From Verrucomicrobium sp. GAS474 (GTDB lineage Bacteria; Verrucomicrobiota; Verrucomicrobiia; Methylacidiphilales; GAS474): DNA of 64,000 nucleotides. The position numbers were made by a program, and so were the translations under genes. Numbering within the stretch: position 1 is the first letter of the stretch; the number at the start of each line of letters is the position of its first letter. Below are positions 49,885 through 59,517 of the stretch, piece after piece. Under the pieces are notes generated by a model. The model ran no database searches and had not been told where the DNA came from. It saw nothing but the letters and a program-made list of their open reading frames with translations. The DNA lies in assembly GCF_900105685.1 (NCBI RefSeq), contig NZ_LT629781.1:868001-932000 (forward strand). The letters are read 5' to 3'.

Positions 49885-50923
49885 GGACGAGGACGATCGT
49901 GGCGACGGCGACGACGACCGTCACCGCCAGCCCGAGCCAGCCGCCGTATTGGCCGACGTGGACGGTGCGGCTCAGCCCGAGCGTCTTCCGCCACAGGGGC
50001 GTCTCGTCGTAGGACTCGAACTGCGCGGGCGTCTCCGAGGCGGGATCGAGCGGGAGGGTGAGGCGCGAGCTGGCGTGGGGAATCCAGCGGTCCTCCTCGA
50101 TCGTCGCCGTGATCGTCCCCGACGGCATGCCGCGCCCGCGCGGCGCGCGGAAGCTGATCTGCCGCCAGGCCGGGACCTTCGCGACGGTGGTCGCGAGGAG
50201 GGCGTCGTAATCGACGGGGGGGCGGTGCTCCTGATGCTCGCCGCCGTTGCGCCCGCCGCCAAAGCCGCCCCGTCCGCCCATGCCCGGCCCGCCCCCGCCG
50301 TTCAGGAAGACGCCGTTGACCGCCATGACGAGGCCGGTGACGACCGAGACGAGGAGGAGGGGCGAGGCGAGGAAGCCGAATTCCTTGTGCCAGCGGCGCG
50401 GGTTGCTCTTGTCCTTGAGGAAGCGGCGGTCCCACATGAAGAGGCCGCTGACGAGGAGGAGGAAATAACACGCCGTCGCGCCGAGGACGATCTTCAGCCC
50501 AAGGTCGTGGCCCTTCCCCGTGAGGGCGAGCCAGCGGTGGAGGTTCTCGACGGTGCGGAAGAACTGCTGCCCCGCCTTCGGGCTCTCCCCGAGGACCTCG
50601 CCGGTGTAGGGATTGAGCCAGAGGGTCCGCTCCTGGCCGAGGCCGAAGGCGACGGCGGCGGCGGGATCGTTGCGGACGGTGAGTGAATTCGGCTTCCGCT
50701 CGAACGTCTCCTCGGCCTTCGCGGCAAGGGTATTGAGCGGGAGGCGCTGCTCCTCGCGCTCGGCCTCGGTGGCGGGGACCGCCACCTTCGTCAGGTGCCG
50801 CTCCTGATAGGCGTCGAGGGCGGGCTGAACGGCGAGGATGAGGCCGGTCCCCCCGATGAGAAGGATGAGGAGCCCGGCGACGAGGCCGACGATGAGGTGG
50901 AAGCGGAGGAGGAAGAGGCGCAT
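49808..50923 (-). CDS. PepSY-domain membrane protein (PiuB-like)
   Basis: 371 aa with four membrane helices: FHLIVGLVAGLLILLIGGTG near the N-terminus, LGLKIVLGATACYFLLLVSG, LLLVSVVTGLVMAVNGVFL and VTVVVAVATIVLVLTGFVLA at the C-terminus. PepSY elements include TLWLNPYTGEVLGESPKAG and the paired histidines of the first helix and of VENLHRWLALTGKG. Family members near siderophore receptors (PiuB/FsqB type) are proposed inner-membrane ferric-siderophore reductases. A Gly/Arg-rich loop (about 215-240) is specific to this protein. Next to the PiuC-like gene and the receptor. ATG 50923; nine more codons open upstream. Confidence 0.85.
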   Translation of the reverse strand: MRLFLLRFHLIVGLVAGLLILLIGGTGLILAVQPALDAYQERHLTKVAVPATEAEREEQRLPLNTLAAKAEETFERKPNSLTVRNDPAAAVAFGLGQERTLWLNPYTGEVLGESPKAGQQFFRTVENLHRWLALTGKGHDLGLKIVLGATACYFLLLVSGLFMWDRRFLKDKSNPRRWHKEFGFLASPLLLVSVVTGLVMAVNGVFLNGGGGPGMGGRGGFGGGRNGGEHQEHRPPVDYDALLATTVAKVPAWRQISFRAPRGRGMPSGTITATIEEDRWIPHASSRLTLPLDPASETPAQFESYDETPLWRKTLGLSRTVHVGQYGGWLGLAVTVVVAVATIVLVLTGFVLAWKRLRPKNRSGAVPSPRG

Positions 50924-50978
50924 GGGAGGGTGAAAAGACGTTGAGGGCAAGACGATCGAAAAAGGTCGATGTTACGAC

Positions 50979-51007
50979 AAAAGCCCTTCCTTCCGGAAGG
51001 GCCTTTT
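50979..51007 (-). terminator. Intrinsic terminator after the piuC-like gene
   Basis: On the minus strand, AAAAGGCCCTTCC, a 4-nt loop and GGAAGGGCTTTT, with one mismatch in the stem and a T-run. It is 39 bp after the stop of the dioxygenase gene and separates it from the PepSY gene, so the two may be separate transcripts. Confidence 0.75.
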
Positions 51008-51045
51008 GAAAGAAAAGGAAAAGGGAGCGGGAAAGAGGCCTCCCC

Positions 51046-51738
51046 CTACATCTCGGCCCATTGCCGGAGGAGGTTGTGGTAGACCCCGGTCAGCTGGACC
51101 GTCGAGGCCTCGGCGGCCTCGTTCCCCGGGAGGTCCCGGGCGAGGCGCTGGATCCCCTGGTCGAGGTCGAAGAGGATGGCGCGCTTCCCGTCGTCGCGGA
51201 TCATGCTCTGGATCCAGAAGAACGAGCAGAGCCGCGCCCCCCGCGTGACGGGGCGGACGTAGTGGAGGCTCGTCGCCGGATAGAGGATCATGTGCCCGGC
51301 GGGGAGCTTCACCGCCTTCGGCCCGTAGGTGTCCTCGATCACCAGCTCGCCCCCGTCGTACTCTTCGGGACCGGCGAAGAAGAGCGTCGCGGAGAGGTCG
51401 GTGCGGACGCGGTGGCCCGTCCCGGGGATCTGCCGGATCGCGTTGTCGACATGGGTGCCGAACTGCTGCCCGCCCGAATAGCGGTTGAACATCGGCGGGT
51501 AGACGTGGAGGGGGAGCGCCGCCGCCATGAAGAGCGGGTTCCGGCCCAGGGCGGCCAGGATCATCTCGCCGACCTGACGGGCGACGGGATGATCCTGGGG
51601 GAGCTGCATGTTGTCCTTCGCCTTCGCCGACTGGTACCCGGCGGTCGCCTTGCCGTCGATCCACTCGGCCTTGGCGAGGGCCTCGCGGGCGGCGGCGACC
51701 TGCTCGGGATTCAGGACATCGGCGATGGGGAAGAGCAT
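51046..51738 (-). CDS. Fe(II)/2-oxoglutarate-dependent dioxygenase, PiuC-like
   Basis: PKHD-type hydroxylase of 230 aa, matching PiuC family length. The iron triad is H96 and D98 in [10 protein letters not shown] and H159 in [10 protein letters not shown]; the 2-oxoglutarate Arg is in RPVTRGARL. Other family motifs: [20 protein letters not shown] and [18 protein letters not shown]. Family members sit beside catecholate siderophore receptors and are iron-regulated; the substrate is not established. It ends 7 bp from the next gene boundary: its start at 51738 directly follows the receptor stop at 51745, so they form an operon. Confidence 0.93.
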   Translation of the reverse strand: MLFPIADVLNPEQVAAAREALAKAEWIDGKATAGYQSAKAKDNMQLPQDHPVARQVGEMILAALGRNPLFMAAALPLHVYPPMFNRYSGGQQFGTHVDNAIRQIPGTGHRVRTDLSATLFFAGPEEYDGGELVIEDTYGPKAVKLPAGHMILYPATSLHYVRPVTRGARLCSFFWIQSMIRDDGKRAILFDLDQGIQRLARDLPGNEAAEASTVQLTGVYHNLLRQWAEM

Positions 51739-51744
51739 CGACGC

Positions 51745-54099
51745 TTAATACTTGAAGTTCGTGCTGAAGACAACGCTGCGGCCCGCGCCGGGGACGCTCT
51801 GGCTGCCGCCGATCCGGTCGATGTATTCGACGTCCCAGAGGTTCGTCACGTTGAGCTGCATCGTGATGTTCTGGTTCAGCTTGTAGGAGAGCATCGCGTC
51901 CTGCTTCCAGTAGCCGGGCTCGCTGTTGATGTTGTTCGTGTTCTCGAAGCGACGATCCATGAACTGCGCGCCACTGCCGATCGTGAAGCCCTTCGGCAGA
52001 TCGTAGGTCGTCCAGACGGAGGCCGATTGGTCGGGCGTGTTCGGGAGGCGCTTGCCGATGCTCTGGAGGTTCGCGTAGTTCGCGGAGATGACCTTGCTCT
52101 CCATGTAGGTGTAACCGGCGAAGACCTTCCACTCTTCGGTGATGCTCCCCGTCGCGCCGACTTCGACGCCCTGGACGCGTTGCATGCCGGAGAGGCTGTA
52201 GGCGATGGAGGTCGTCGGATCGGTGATGCGGGCGTTGGTCTTGTTCGTCCGGAAGAGGGAGGTGGTGAGGGAGAGCTTGTCCTTCAGCACGTCCCACTTC
52301 GTCCCGATCTCGTAGGTCTCGTCGGCCTCGGGCTCGAGGAGCGAGGTGCCGCTGGTGAGGCCGGCGGCGCTGTTGCCGTTGGCCGTCCCCTGGATCGAGG
52401 AGTTGAACGAGGTGCCGTAGCCCGCGTAGAAGCTGCCGCTCTTCACCGGCTTGTAGACGAGGGCGGCGCGCCAGCTCGGCAGATCGTCGGTCCGGTAGAA
52501 ATGGCCCGCGCCCGTGGGCGTGATGTAGCCGAGGGTCTGGGAATCGGACTGGATGTGGTCGAACCGCATGCCGAGGCTCGTTTCCCAATGCTCGTCGAAC
52601 TTGATCGTGTCGAAGAGGGAGAAGGCCGAGGTGTAGGCCCGGGCCAGCGTCTCGTCTCCATAGTTCAGGATGTAGGGGTAGTTGTCGCCGGAGAGGGTCG
52701 ATTCCGGGACGCCGTTCGCCGTGCGGTTGTTCTCCTGCTCGCGGCTGAATTCGACGGTGCCGACGAAGGTGTGGTCGAGGTCCCAGGTCTTGAAACGCTG
52801 GGTGATCTCGGTCGCGTTCGCGATGAGGTCGTCGAGCTGGTGGCGACCCTTCGACTCGCGGGCGACCTGCCCGGCGGTGAGGGGCGTCGTCGCCGTCGGG
52901 GTGATGCCATTGCCGACGTTCTCGAACCGGGGCGAGCTGACGACGGAATCGCGGTAGGTGCGGTCGTAGCGGCTCGTGTTCGACATCTTCAGGTCGTCGT
53001 CGAAGGTGTGCTCGATCTTGAACGTGGGGATGTCGGTCCAGGTGTTCTCGTGATCGTTGTTCGAGTAGCCGAAGAAGCTGCTGTAGCGATAGGGCGCGGG
53101 CTGGCCGAAGTAGCTATGGTAGGTCGGGTTGGCGGCGAAGGAATAGCCGTTGGAGACCGTCGGGATGCCGTAGCCGGTGAGGTTCGATTCCTGCTGGTGG
53201 AGGTAGGAGAAGGTCAGCTTCGTGTCGGGCCCGATCTTGAACGTGGCCGAGGGAGCGATGGCCCAGTGGTTGTTGTAGACCGTGTTGAGGTTGGCGAACT
53301 GGTTGTACTGGTAGACCCCGTTGAGGCGGAAGGCGATATCGCTGATGTTCTCGGCGAAGGCGGGGGTCTTCATCTGCTGGTTGATGTCCATCGTCTCGCG
53401 GGTGTACTCGTCGGTACCGAGGCCCACGTTCGCGGAGTAGTAATTCTCCTGCTCCGGGGTCTTCGTCACCATGTTGAGGGAGCCGCCGGTCGAGCCGTGG
53501 CCGCTCACCGTCGAGCCGGGGCCCTTGATGACTTCGACCTGTTCGAGGTTGAAGGGATCGCGGTTGTAGACGCCGCTGTCGCGCATGCCGTCGACGAAGA
53601 TGTCGTTGCGGGCGTTGAAGCCGCGGATGTTGATGTTGTCGCCCGAGAGATTGCCACCCTCACCGGCCTGCATCGTGACGCCGGGGACGTTCTGGAGCAC
53701 CTGGCGGAGCGACGAGGCGTTCTGGTCCTGCATCACTTCCTTCGGGACGATCGTCACCGTCTGGGGGACGTCGCGGAGGGGCTCGGTGTATTTGCCGGAG
53801 GAAAGCTTGTCGGTCTGGTAGTCGCTCTTCGTCTTCGCGGTGACGACGACCTCGTCCAGGGCGGCGTCTTCCTTCTTCGTCTTCGTGGCGGTGCCGGTGT
53901 CGGCGGTGTTGCCCGGGGCCGAGGTCGAGGCGGAGGAGGAGGCCGAGGGGGTCTCGGCCTTCGCCCCGGCGGCCCCGGCGATCATGATCGCGTTGACGAG
54001 GGCCATCATCGAGATCCGGCCGTAGCGGATCGGGGAGGAAACGCCGCGGGCCAGGGGACGGACACCGGGAACAAGCTGCTCGGGATGGGATCTCTTCAT
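51745..54099 (-). CDS. TonB-dependent siderophore receptor (Fiu/PiuA-like)
   Basis: Outer-membrane receptor of 784 aa. A long N-terminal signal region is followed by the TonB-box-type LDEVVVTAKT (about residue 80), a plug with LRDVPQTVTIVPKEVMQDQN, the NIRGFNARNDIFVDGMRDSG signature and EVIKGPGSTVSGHGSTGGSL, then a 22-strand barrel ending in an aromatic C-terminus (FSTNFKY). This is the catecholate-receptor (Fiu/PiuA) pattern for ferric siderophore uptake. Energised by TonB/ExbBD encoded 4-7 kb away; the PiuC-like gene follows directly. The signal segment (residues 1-50) is atypically long and basic. Confidence 0.94.
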   Translation of the reverse strand: MKRSHPEQLVPGVRPLARGVSSPIRYGRISMMALVNAIMIAGAAGAKAETPSASSSASTSAPGNTADTGTATKTKKEDAALDEVVVTAKTKSDYQTDKLSSGKYTEPLRDVPQTVTIVPKEVMQDQNASSLRQVLQNVPGVTMQAGEGGNLSGDNINIRGFNARNDIFVDGMRDSGVYNRDPFNLEQVEVIKGPGSTVSGHGSTGGSLNMVTKTPEQENYYSANVGLGTDEYTRETMDINQQMKTPAFAENISDIAFRLNGVYQYNQFANLNTVYNNHWAIAPSATFKIGPDTKLTFSYLHQQESNLTGYGIPTVSNGYSFAANPTYHSYFGQPAPYRYSSFFGYSNNDHENTWTDIPTFKIEHTFDDDLKMSNTSRYDRTYRDSVVSSPRFENVGNGITPTATTPLTAGQVARESKGRHQLDDLIANATEITQRFKTWDLDHTFVGTVEFSREQENNRTANGVPESTLSGDNYPYILNYGDETLARAYTSAFSLFDTIKFDEHWETSLGMRFDHIQSDSQTLGYITPTGAGHFYRTDDLPSWRAALVYKPVKSGSFYAGYGTSFNSSIQGTANGNSAAGLTSGTSLLEPEADETYEIGTKWDVLKDKLSLTTSLFRTNKTNARITDPTTSIAYSLSGMQRVQGVEVGATGSITEEWKVFAGYTYMESKVISANYANLQSIGKRLPNTPDQSASVWTTYDLPKGFTIGSGAQFMDRRFENTNNINSEPGYWKQDAMLSYKLNQNITMQLNVTNLWDVEYIDRIGGSQSVPGAGRSVVFSTNFKY

Positions 54100-54470
54100 A
54101 AATTGGTCCGTCTTTGCTAGCAGTCAAAAAGGGAGCCCGCTTTCTGCGGCTTGTCATGAGAACGCGCCGGATTGTTGTCGTCCGGCAAGGGTACGGAGGC
54201 GAGAACAAGTCGAAGCCCGCCGGATAAAGCTTTCCGAAAACGGGGAGCCCTTGAAGCTGATCAGAACTTGACCAGCGCGATCAAAACCGTGTCAGGACAC
54301 GGGGCCCGAGCGGCTCGATTTGGAGCCCCGTCCGGAGACCGCAAAAAGAAAAGTCCACTCCCTCACCGATTTTTATCCTTTTTGAATTCAGCAGGTTATG
54401 AAAATCCCGATTCCCGCGCCTCCTCCCTTTTTGCCGCGTTGGCACGGCGCGTGATTCGACTCACTCGCCT
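54100..54470. other. Divergent intergenic region without identified element
   Basis: 371 bp between the receptor and a small secreted-protein gene. It is visibly more AT-rich in its right half. I searched by eye for a Fur box (GATAATNATTATC-like), repeat units and RNA landmarks and found none. It presumably holds both promoters. Confidence 0.5.
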
Positions 54471-54989
54471 ATGACGACGTTCAAGATGATCACGGTCCTT
54501 TTCCTCACTGCCACGGTGATGACCTTCTCGACCAAGGCGATCGTGGCGGCCGACGGAACCGAGAAGCTCGAAAAGCAGGTCGACGACGGCTGGGAGATGG
54601 CGAGCGCCCTCGACGTGAAGGGCAAGGGAGGGTGGACGACCTGCGGGGTCTTCGCCCTCGACCTCCAGCGCCGCTTCACCCTCGCCGGGGGCGAGAGCCA
54701 CATCATCGTCTACGATTGGACCGACTCGGCGGGCTTCGGCGACCGCCACGCGCTCTTCGTCTTCCGCGACGCCCAGGGCCATTACTGGGGGATCGACAAC
54801 CGCCATCTGGAGCCCCTGTGGCTCGCCGGGACGACCCCCGCCGAGTGGGTCGCCAGCTGGGAGCCCGACAAGGTCAGCCTCCACCTCGTCGCCGACGTGA
54901 ACCACCCGAAGCTCGCGGGGCGCACCGCCGACAAGAGCCGCTACGACCGCCTGACGGCCCAACGTTCCCTCGACCAGCCGACCCAGTAG
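54471..54989 (+). CDS. Secreted hypothetical protein (papain-like fold possible)
   Basis: 172 aa. N-terminal signal peptide with a hydrophobic core (MITVLFLTATVMTFSTKA, cleavage near VAA). The mature part has GWTTCGVFALDLQRRFTLAG and SHIIVYDWTDSAGFGDRHAL, with a Cys followed by a distant His, and HYWGIDNRHLEPL. This resembles small transglutaminase/peptidase-like secreted proteins in outline, but the match is by impression only; no function is assigned. Isolated gene on the plus strand, tail to tail with the UbiB-type kinase gene. Confidence 0.65.
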   Translation: MTTFKMITVLFLTATVMTFSTKAIVAADGTEKLEKQVDDGWEMASALDVKGKGGWTTCGVFALDLQRRFTLAGGESHIIVYDWTDSAGFGDRHALFVFRDAQGHYWGIDNRHLEPLWLAGTTPAEWVASWEPDKVSLHLVADVNHPKLAGRTADKSRYDRLTAQRSLDQPTQ

Positions 54990-55009
54990 GGCCAGTGGGG
55001 CCGGACCTC

Positions 55010-56701
55010 CTACATCTTCCCGTGCCGCAGGATGCCGACGAGCATCCAGAACCCGAGGAACCCCGCCAGGAGGTAGCCGAAGAGGCCGAGGGCCGAGACG
55101 TCGCCCCACAGCGGCGGGACCTTCGCGTGGATGATCAGCGAGGAGCCGATGACGAGGGCGGCGACGACGACGGCGAAGGAGAGGCGGTTCACCGCCCGCT
55201 CGAAGGCGTGGGCCGCCGGCTCGAGGCCCTCGTGGTGGAACTTGATCCGCATGTGGCCCCCCTTCACCTGGGTGGCGAAGCGGCGGAGCTCCTGCGGGAG
55301 GTCGCGGGCGACCTCGGTCATCTCCTGGGCGAACTCGAGCGCCCCGAGGATCATGCGTCGCGGGCGGAGGCGGCCGAGGCGGGTCCGCTTCATGAAGGGC
55401 TGGGCGTGGAGGATGAGGTCGTACTCGGGGTTGAGCTCCCGGACCAGCTGCTCCATCACGCTGATCGCCTTCAGCATCAGGACGAGGTTCGAGGGGAGGC
55501 GGAGGCCATGCTTCGTCGCCAGGTGGGAGAGCTGGGAGACGACCGAGGCGAAGCGGAGCTCCCCCGCCGGGCGGTAGAAGTGGGCGTGCATGAACTCGGC
55601 GACGTCGGCCTCGAAGGGGCCGCGAACCGGCTCGGCCTGGTTCTCGGTCAGCTTCAGGAGGGCGGTCGCCGCGCTCGCCTCGTTGTGGCGGGCGATGGCC
55701 CAGACGAAGTCGACGAAGGCCTCGCGGGTCCGGAGGTCGAGGAAGCCCATCATCCCGAAGTCGAGGAAGCAGATCCGCTGGTCGGGGAGGATGTGGAGGT
55801 TGCCCGGGTGGGGATCGGCGTGGAAGAAGCCGAACTCGAAGACCTGCTTCATGACGAGGTCGGCGATGCGGACGCTGAGGACGCGGCAATCGATGCCGAC
55901 GGCCTGGAGGGCGGCGTGGTCGGAGACCTTGATCCCGTCGATGTATTCGAGGACCAGGAGGCGCGGAGTGGTGAAGTCCCGGTAGAGGACGGGGACGTGG
56001 AGCCCGGCCTCCTCGCGGAACTGCCAGGCGAAACGCTCCAGGTGGGCCGCCTCGCAGGTGAAGTCCATCTCCTTCCGCAGGCTCTCGATCAGCTCGTCGA
56101 TCAGCGCCACGGGGCGGTGGAGCCGCCAGCCGGGCAGGTGGACCTCGGCCAGCTCGGCGAGGTGGCGGAGGATCGCGAAGTCCTCCTCGACGGTCTCGAC
56201 GATCCCGGGCCGCTGCACCTTCAGCACCACCTCCTCCCCGGTGAGGAGGCGGGCGCGGTGGACCTGGGCGATCGAGGCCGAGGCGAGGGGCGTCTCCTCG
56301 ATCGCGGCGAAGACCTGTTCCGGCGGAAGGGGAAGCTCCTCGTTCAGGATGGCGACGATGTCGGCATAGGGCAGGGGGGAGGCCTGGTCCTGGAGCTTCG
56401 CCAGCTCGGCGATGTATTCGGGCGGGAGGACGCGGGTGCGGGCGGCGGCGAGCTGGCCGAGCTTCACGAAGGTCGGCCCCAGTTCCTCGCAGACCCGGCG
56501 GACCCGCTCCGCCGGGGTCATCCGCTGGACGGCTTTCTGCGTCACCCGGACGCGGCGGAAGGGAAGCCGGTCGGCCCGGGGGAGGGGGAGGTGCCGGGCG
56601 AGGTCGCCGTAGCCGTATTTGAGGAGGACAGCGGCGACGTGGCGGAGGCGCTTCGCCTGCTGGTAGGCGGCGCCGATCTTGAGGAAACGTTGGAGGAACA
56701 T
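55010..56701 (-). CDS. AarF/UbiB (ABC1) atypical kinase-like protein
   Basis: 563 aa. UbiB family: KxGQ motif GPTFVKLGQLAAARTRVLP, Ala-rich nucleotide loop TPLASASIAQVHRARLLTGE, lysine in VVLKVQRPGIVE, catalytic FGFFHADPHPGNLHILPD and FLDFGMMGFLD, followed by two C-terminal helices (FAVVVAALVIGSSLIIHAKV and GLFGYLLAGFLGFWMLVGIL). The family supports ubiquinone synthesis or extraction of lipid quinones from membranes; members in organisms lacking the ubi pathway have other, less clear roles. ATG at 56701 is chosen; the frame upstream (to 56791) is unlike the family. Confidence 0.9.
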   Translation of the reverse strand: MFLQRFLKIGAAYQQAKRLRHVAAVLLKYGYGDLARHLPLPRADRLPFRRVRVTQKAVQRMTPAERVRRVCEELGPTFVKLGQLAAARTRVLPPEYIAELAKLQDQASPLPYADIVAILNEELPLPPEQVFAAIEETPLASASIAQVHRARLLTGEEVVLKVQRPGIVETVEEDFAILRHLAELAEVHLPGWRLHRPVALIDELIESLRKEMDFTCEAAHLERFAWQFREEAGLHVPVLYRDFTTPRLLVLEYIDGIKVSDHAALQAVGIDCRVLSVRIADLVMKQVFEFGFFHADPHPGNLHILPDQRICFLDFGMMGFLDLRTREAFVDFVWAIARHNEASAATALLKLTENQAEPVRGPFEADVAEFMHAHFYRPAGELRFASVVSQLSHLATKHGLRLPSNLVLMLKAISVMEQLVRELNPEYDLILHAQPFMKRTRLGRLRPRRMILGALEFAQEMTEVARDLPQELRRFATQVKGGHMRIKFHHEGLEPAAHAFERAVNRLSFAVVVAALVIGSSLIIHAKVPPLWGDVSALGLFGYLLAGFLGFWMLVGILRHGKM

Positions 56702-56814
56702 AGGGTTTGGGCTTGGGACAGGGTCCCACCCCCACCTTAGCACGGGATTGGGAAACCCGGCGGGGGAAAATCGACAATCCCGCCCGGGCATGGTATTCCA
56801 GCGGTTCCGGTTTC

Positions 56815-58332
56815 ATGAGTGACGCCCCCGCCCAACCCCGCCTCTCCGCCATCCTGATCGTGAAAAACGAGGAGGCGAACCTCCCCCGCTGCCTCGCCAG
56901 CCTCGCCGGATTGGCCGACGAGGTCGTCGTCGTCGACACCGGATCGACCGACCGGACCGTCGAGATCGCCCGGGAGGCCGGGGCCGCCGTCCACTTCTTC
57001 CCGTGGAACGGCGTCGAGGCCGACGCCCGGAACGTCTCCATCGCCCGCGCCTCGGGCCGCTGGCTTTTCCAGATCGACGCCGACGAGGAGGTCTCCCCCG
57101 AGCTGCGCCGGGAAATCGTCCGCGAACTGAACCGGATCGACGCCCTCGAGCCCCCCGACTCGACGGAGATCCCGAACGCCCTCAGCTTCGTCCTCCGCAA
57201 CGTCTACCTCCACGGCGCGGCGAGCCGGAGCCGCCTCTTCCGCATCGGGCGGGCCGCGCCGGACTACGCCTTCCACGGCATCGTCCACCCCACCCCGAAC
57301 TACCTCCCCCCCTACGCCAACCTCCGCGGGGAACTCCTCCACCACGGCTACCAGTGGACCCCCGAGACGCGGCGGCGCAAGGGGATCGGCCTGCTGGAGC
57401 GCCTCGCCCTCCGCCCGGCGGAGGAGCGGCGGACCCTCCGCCACTTCTCCGAGACCCTCATGGCCCTCCTCATCGTCGGCGAGGACGAGCTCTTCCGCCG
57501 CGAGTGGCAGCGGCGGCGGCAATTCACCTCGGAGGAAAAGTACGACGGCCCCGAGGCGGTCCTCTGGTCCCACGCCCTCTGCAACGCGCTGAACCACTTC
57601 GCCGCCTCGGCCGATTTCTCCTCGGGCGAAGGGGCCGCCGTCGAGATGCTCTCCCACCGGCCGACCCACGTCCGCTCCGTCCTCCACCTCACCCAGGGCG
57701 CCGTCCGGCGCGAGGAGTGGAGCAACGTCTGGAAGCAGGCCCAGCGCCTCGTCGGCATCGGGTTCGACTTCACCACCGTCGACTTCTTCCAGGCGATCCC
57801 CGTCGACGCCGCCCCCGCCCTCCGCGCCTGGCGCTGGCTCGCCGCCGTCATCGACGGCCCCGAGGAGGAGGGCAAGACCGCCCCGCCCCAATCGATCTGG
57901 CACCCCCAGCTCCTCCCCATCTTCTGGCGCGCCGAGCAGCGGCGGCCCGGCCGGATCGTCCTCCCCGACAACCTCTCCACCGGCGTCCTCGGCCTCCGCG
58001 CCGGCCTCGACGCCCTCGGCGCGCCCGGCGGGGAAGCCGCCGACCTCGAGACCGTCCGCCGCGTCGACAGCCTCACCGCCGCCGCGCTGAAGCGCCTCAC
58101 CCCCGGCGGCCCCGGCCACCTCCTCTCCCTCGTCACCCGCTTCTGGCTCAACCGCCGCTTCGTCAACCACGAGCGCGCCGCCGAGAACCTCGCCCTCGCC
58201 CGGCTGGCCGCCGAGCGGTACACCACGATCCGCTGGCTCGACCTCGCCCTCCCCCTCTCCCTGGAAGAGGAGCTGAAGCCGGGGGCCTTCGGGGCGTTCT
58301 ACCGCCGCGCGCTGGTCCGGCTCTGCGGCTAG
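56815..58332 (+). CDS. Glycosyltransferase family 2 protein
   Basis: 505 aa. The GT-A domain occupies the first ~230 residues: LSAILIVKNEEANLPRCLAS, EVVVVDTGSTDRTVEIAREA (nucleotide-binding), the DXD-type metal motif FQIDADEEVS, and the domain-end segment YAFHGIVHPTPNYLPPYAN. This resembles WaaE/lipooligosaccharide beta-glucosyltransferase-like proteins. The remaining ~270 residues are helical without an assigned domain (TPR-like TLRHFSETLMALLIVGEDEL); their role is unknown. ATG at 56815 directly precedes the domain. Followed 66 bp later by an LptF/G gene, consistent with an envelope-glycolipid neighbourhood. Confidence 0.88.
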   Translation: MSDAPAQPRLSAILIVKNEEANLPRCLASLAGLADEVVVVDTGSTDRTVEIAREAGAAVHFFPWNGVEADARNVSIARASGRWLFQIDADEEVSPELRREIVRELNRIDALEPPDSTEIPNALSFVLRNVYLHGAASRSRLFRIGRAAPDYAFHGIVHPTPNYLPPYANLRGELLHHGYQWTPETRRRKGIGLLERLALRPAEERRTLRHFSETLMALLIVGEDELFRREWQRRRQFTSEEKYDGPEAVLWSHALCNALNHFAASADFSSGEGAAVEMLSHRPTHVRSVLHLTQGAVRREEWSNVWKQAQRLVGIGFDFTTVDFFQAIPVDAAPALRAWRWLAAVIDGPEEEGKTAPPQSIWHPQLLPIFWRAEQRRPGRIVLPDNLSTGVLGLRAGLDALGAPGGEAADLETVRRVDSLTAAALKRLTPGGPGHLLSLVTRFWLNRRFVNHERAAENLALARLAAERYTTIRWLDLALPLSLEEELKPGAFGAFYRRALVRLCG

Positions 58333-58398
58333 GATGCCGCAAATCCCCAATCGACTTGGGGGCCGCGCTCGCCTTAAATAAGCCCCTCTTCGGTCGTC

Positions 58399-59517
58399 AT
58401 GCGCACTCTCTACCGTCATCTCTATCGCGAGCTCCTCGGGGTCTCCCTGGTGACGACGTTCGTCCTGACGTTCTTCCTCCTGCTGGCGAACGTCTTCCGC
58501 GACGTCTTCGCGCTCCTCCTCAACCGCGAAATCTCGTTCTTCGTCATCGCGAAACTCGTCGTCCTCCTCATCCCCTTCGTCCTCACCTTCACCCTCCCCT
58601 GGGGCCTCCTCCTCGGCGTCCTCCTCGTCTTCGGGCGGATGTCGCGCGAACAGGAGCTGACCGTGATGAAGGCGAGCGGCATCGGCCTCGCGCCGATCAT
58701 CGCGCCGGTCATCGTCCTCGCCCTCTTCGCCAGCACCCTCAGCTTCTGGATCAACGCCTCCCTCGCGCCGAAGAGCCGCCAGATGTTCAAGGAGAACTTC
58801 GCCGAGATCCTCCGGAGCGACCCCCTCAGCCTCTTCACCGCCGGGCGGGTCATCAACGAGTTCGACGGCTTCCGCCTCTACGTCGGCGAGCGCGAGGGGG
58901 CCCAGTTCCGCGACGTCCACATCTGGCAGATCGACGAGCAATCGCGCCCGCTCCGCTCGATCCGGGCCGCCCGCGCCGAGATCGTCCCCGACCTCGCGAA
59001 CGACCGGATCCTCCTCAACCTCTACGACGCCCGCCAGGACGAGCGGAACGCCGCGACGCCCGAGGACCTCCATCGCCTCTCCTCCGGGATCAAGGCGGCG
59101 CAGCTCCCGCTCGAGATCTCCCTCACCCCGATCTTCACCCGCCTCCAGCAGCACAAGAGCACCGGCGTGATGACCCTGAGCGAGATCGGCCGCCTCGTCT
59201 TCGACCCCCTCCAGATCCTGCGGACGCCGAACATGACCCCCCTCCTCACCGAGTTCCAGAAACGGGCCGCGCTCTCGCTCGCCTCGTTCACCTTCGTCCT
59301 CGTCGGGATCCCCCTTGCCATCCAGGCGCAGCGGCGGGAGACCTCCGTCGGCCTCGTCCTCTCCCTCGCCATCGTCGCGGCCTACTACCTGGTGATCCTC
59401 ATCGCCGAATCGCTGAAGACCCGCACCCATCTTTTGCCGGAACTGATCATCTGGATGCCGAACCTCCTCTTCGAGGCGCTCGGCTTCTGGCTCCTGCTCC
59501 GGGCGAACCGGCGGTAG
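58399..59517 (+). CDS. LptF/LptG family permease (YjgP/YjgQ)
   Basis: 372 aa, six helices: three N-terminal (LLGVSLVTTFVLTFFLLLAN, AKLVVLLIPFVLTFTLPWGL, GLAPIIAPVIVLALFASTLS), a periplasmic beta-jellyroll region (about 125-270) and three C-terminal. Family hallmarks are LLLGVLLVFGRMSREQELTV with MKASGIG, and the C-terminal FTFVLVGIPLAIQAQRRETS. Lpt permeases with LptB extract LPS from the inner membrane for transport to the outer membrane. Only one of the F/G pair is encoded here, so I leave the letter open. No LptB, LptA or LptC is in the window. Ends exactly where a composite repeat begins. Confidence 0.92.
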   Translation: MRTLYRHLYRELLGVSLVTTFVLTFFLLLANVFRDVFALLLNREISFFVIAKLVVLLIPFVLTFTLPWGLLLGVLLVFGRMSREQELTVMKASGIGLAPIIAPVIVLALFASTLSFWINASLAPKSRQMFKENFAEILRSDPLSLFTAGRVINEFDGFRLYVGEREGAQFRDVHIWQIDEQSRPLRSIRAARAEIVPDLANDRILLNLYDARQDERNAATPEDLHRLSSGIKAAQLPLEISLTPIFTRLQQHKSTGVMTLSEIGRLVFDPLQILRTPNMTPLLTEFQKRAALSLASFTFVLVGIPLAIQAQRRETSVGLVLSLAIVAAYYLVILIAESLKTRTHLLPELIIWMPNLLFEALGFWLLLRANRR

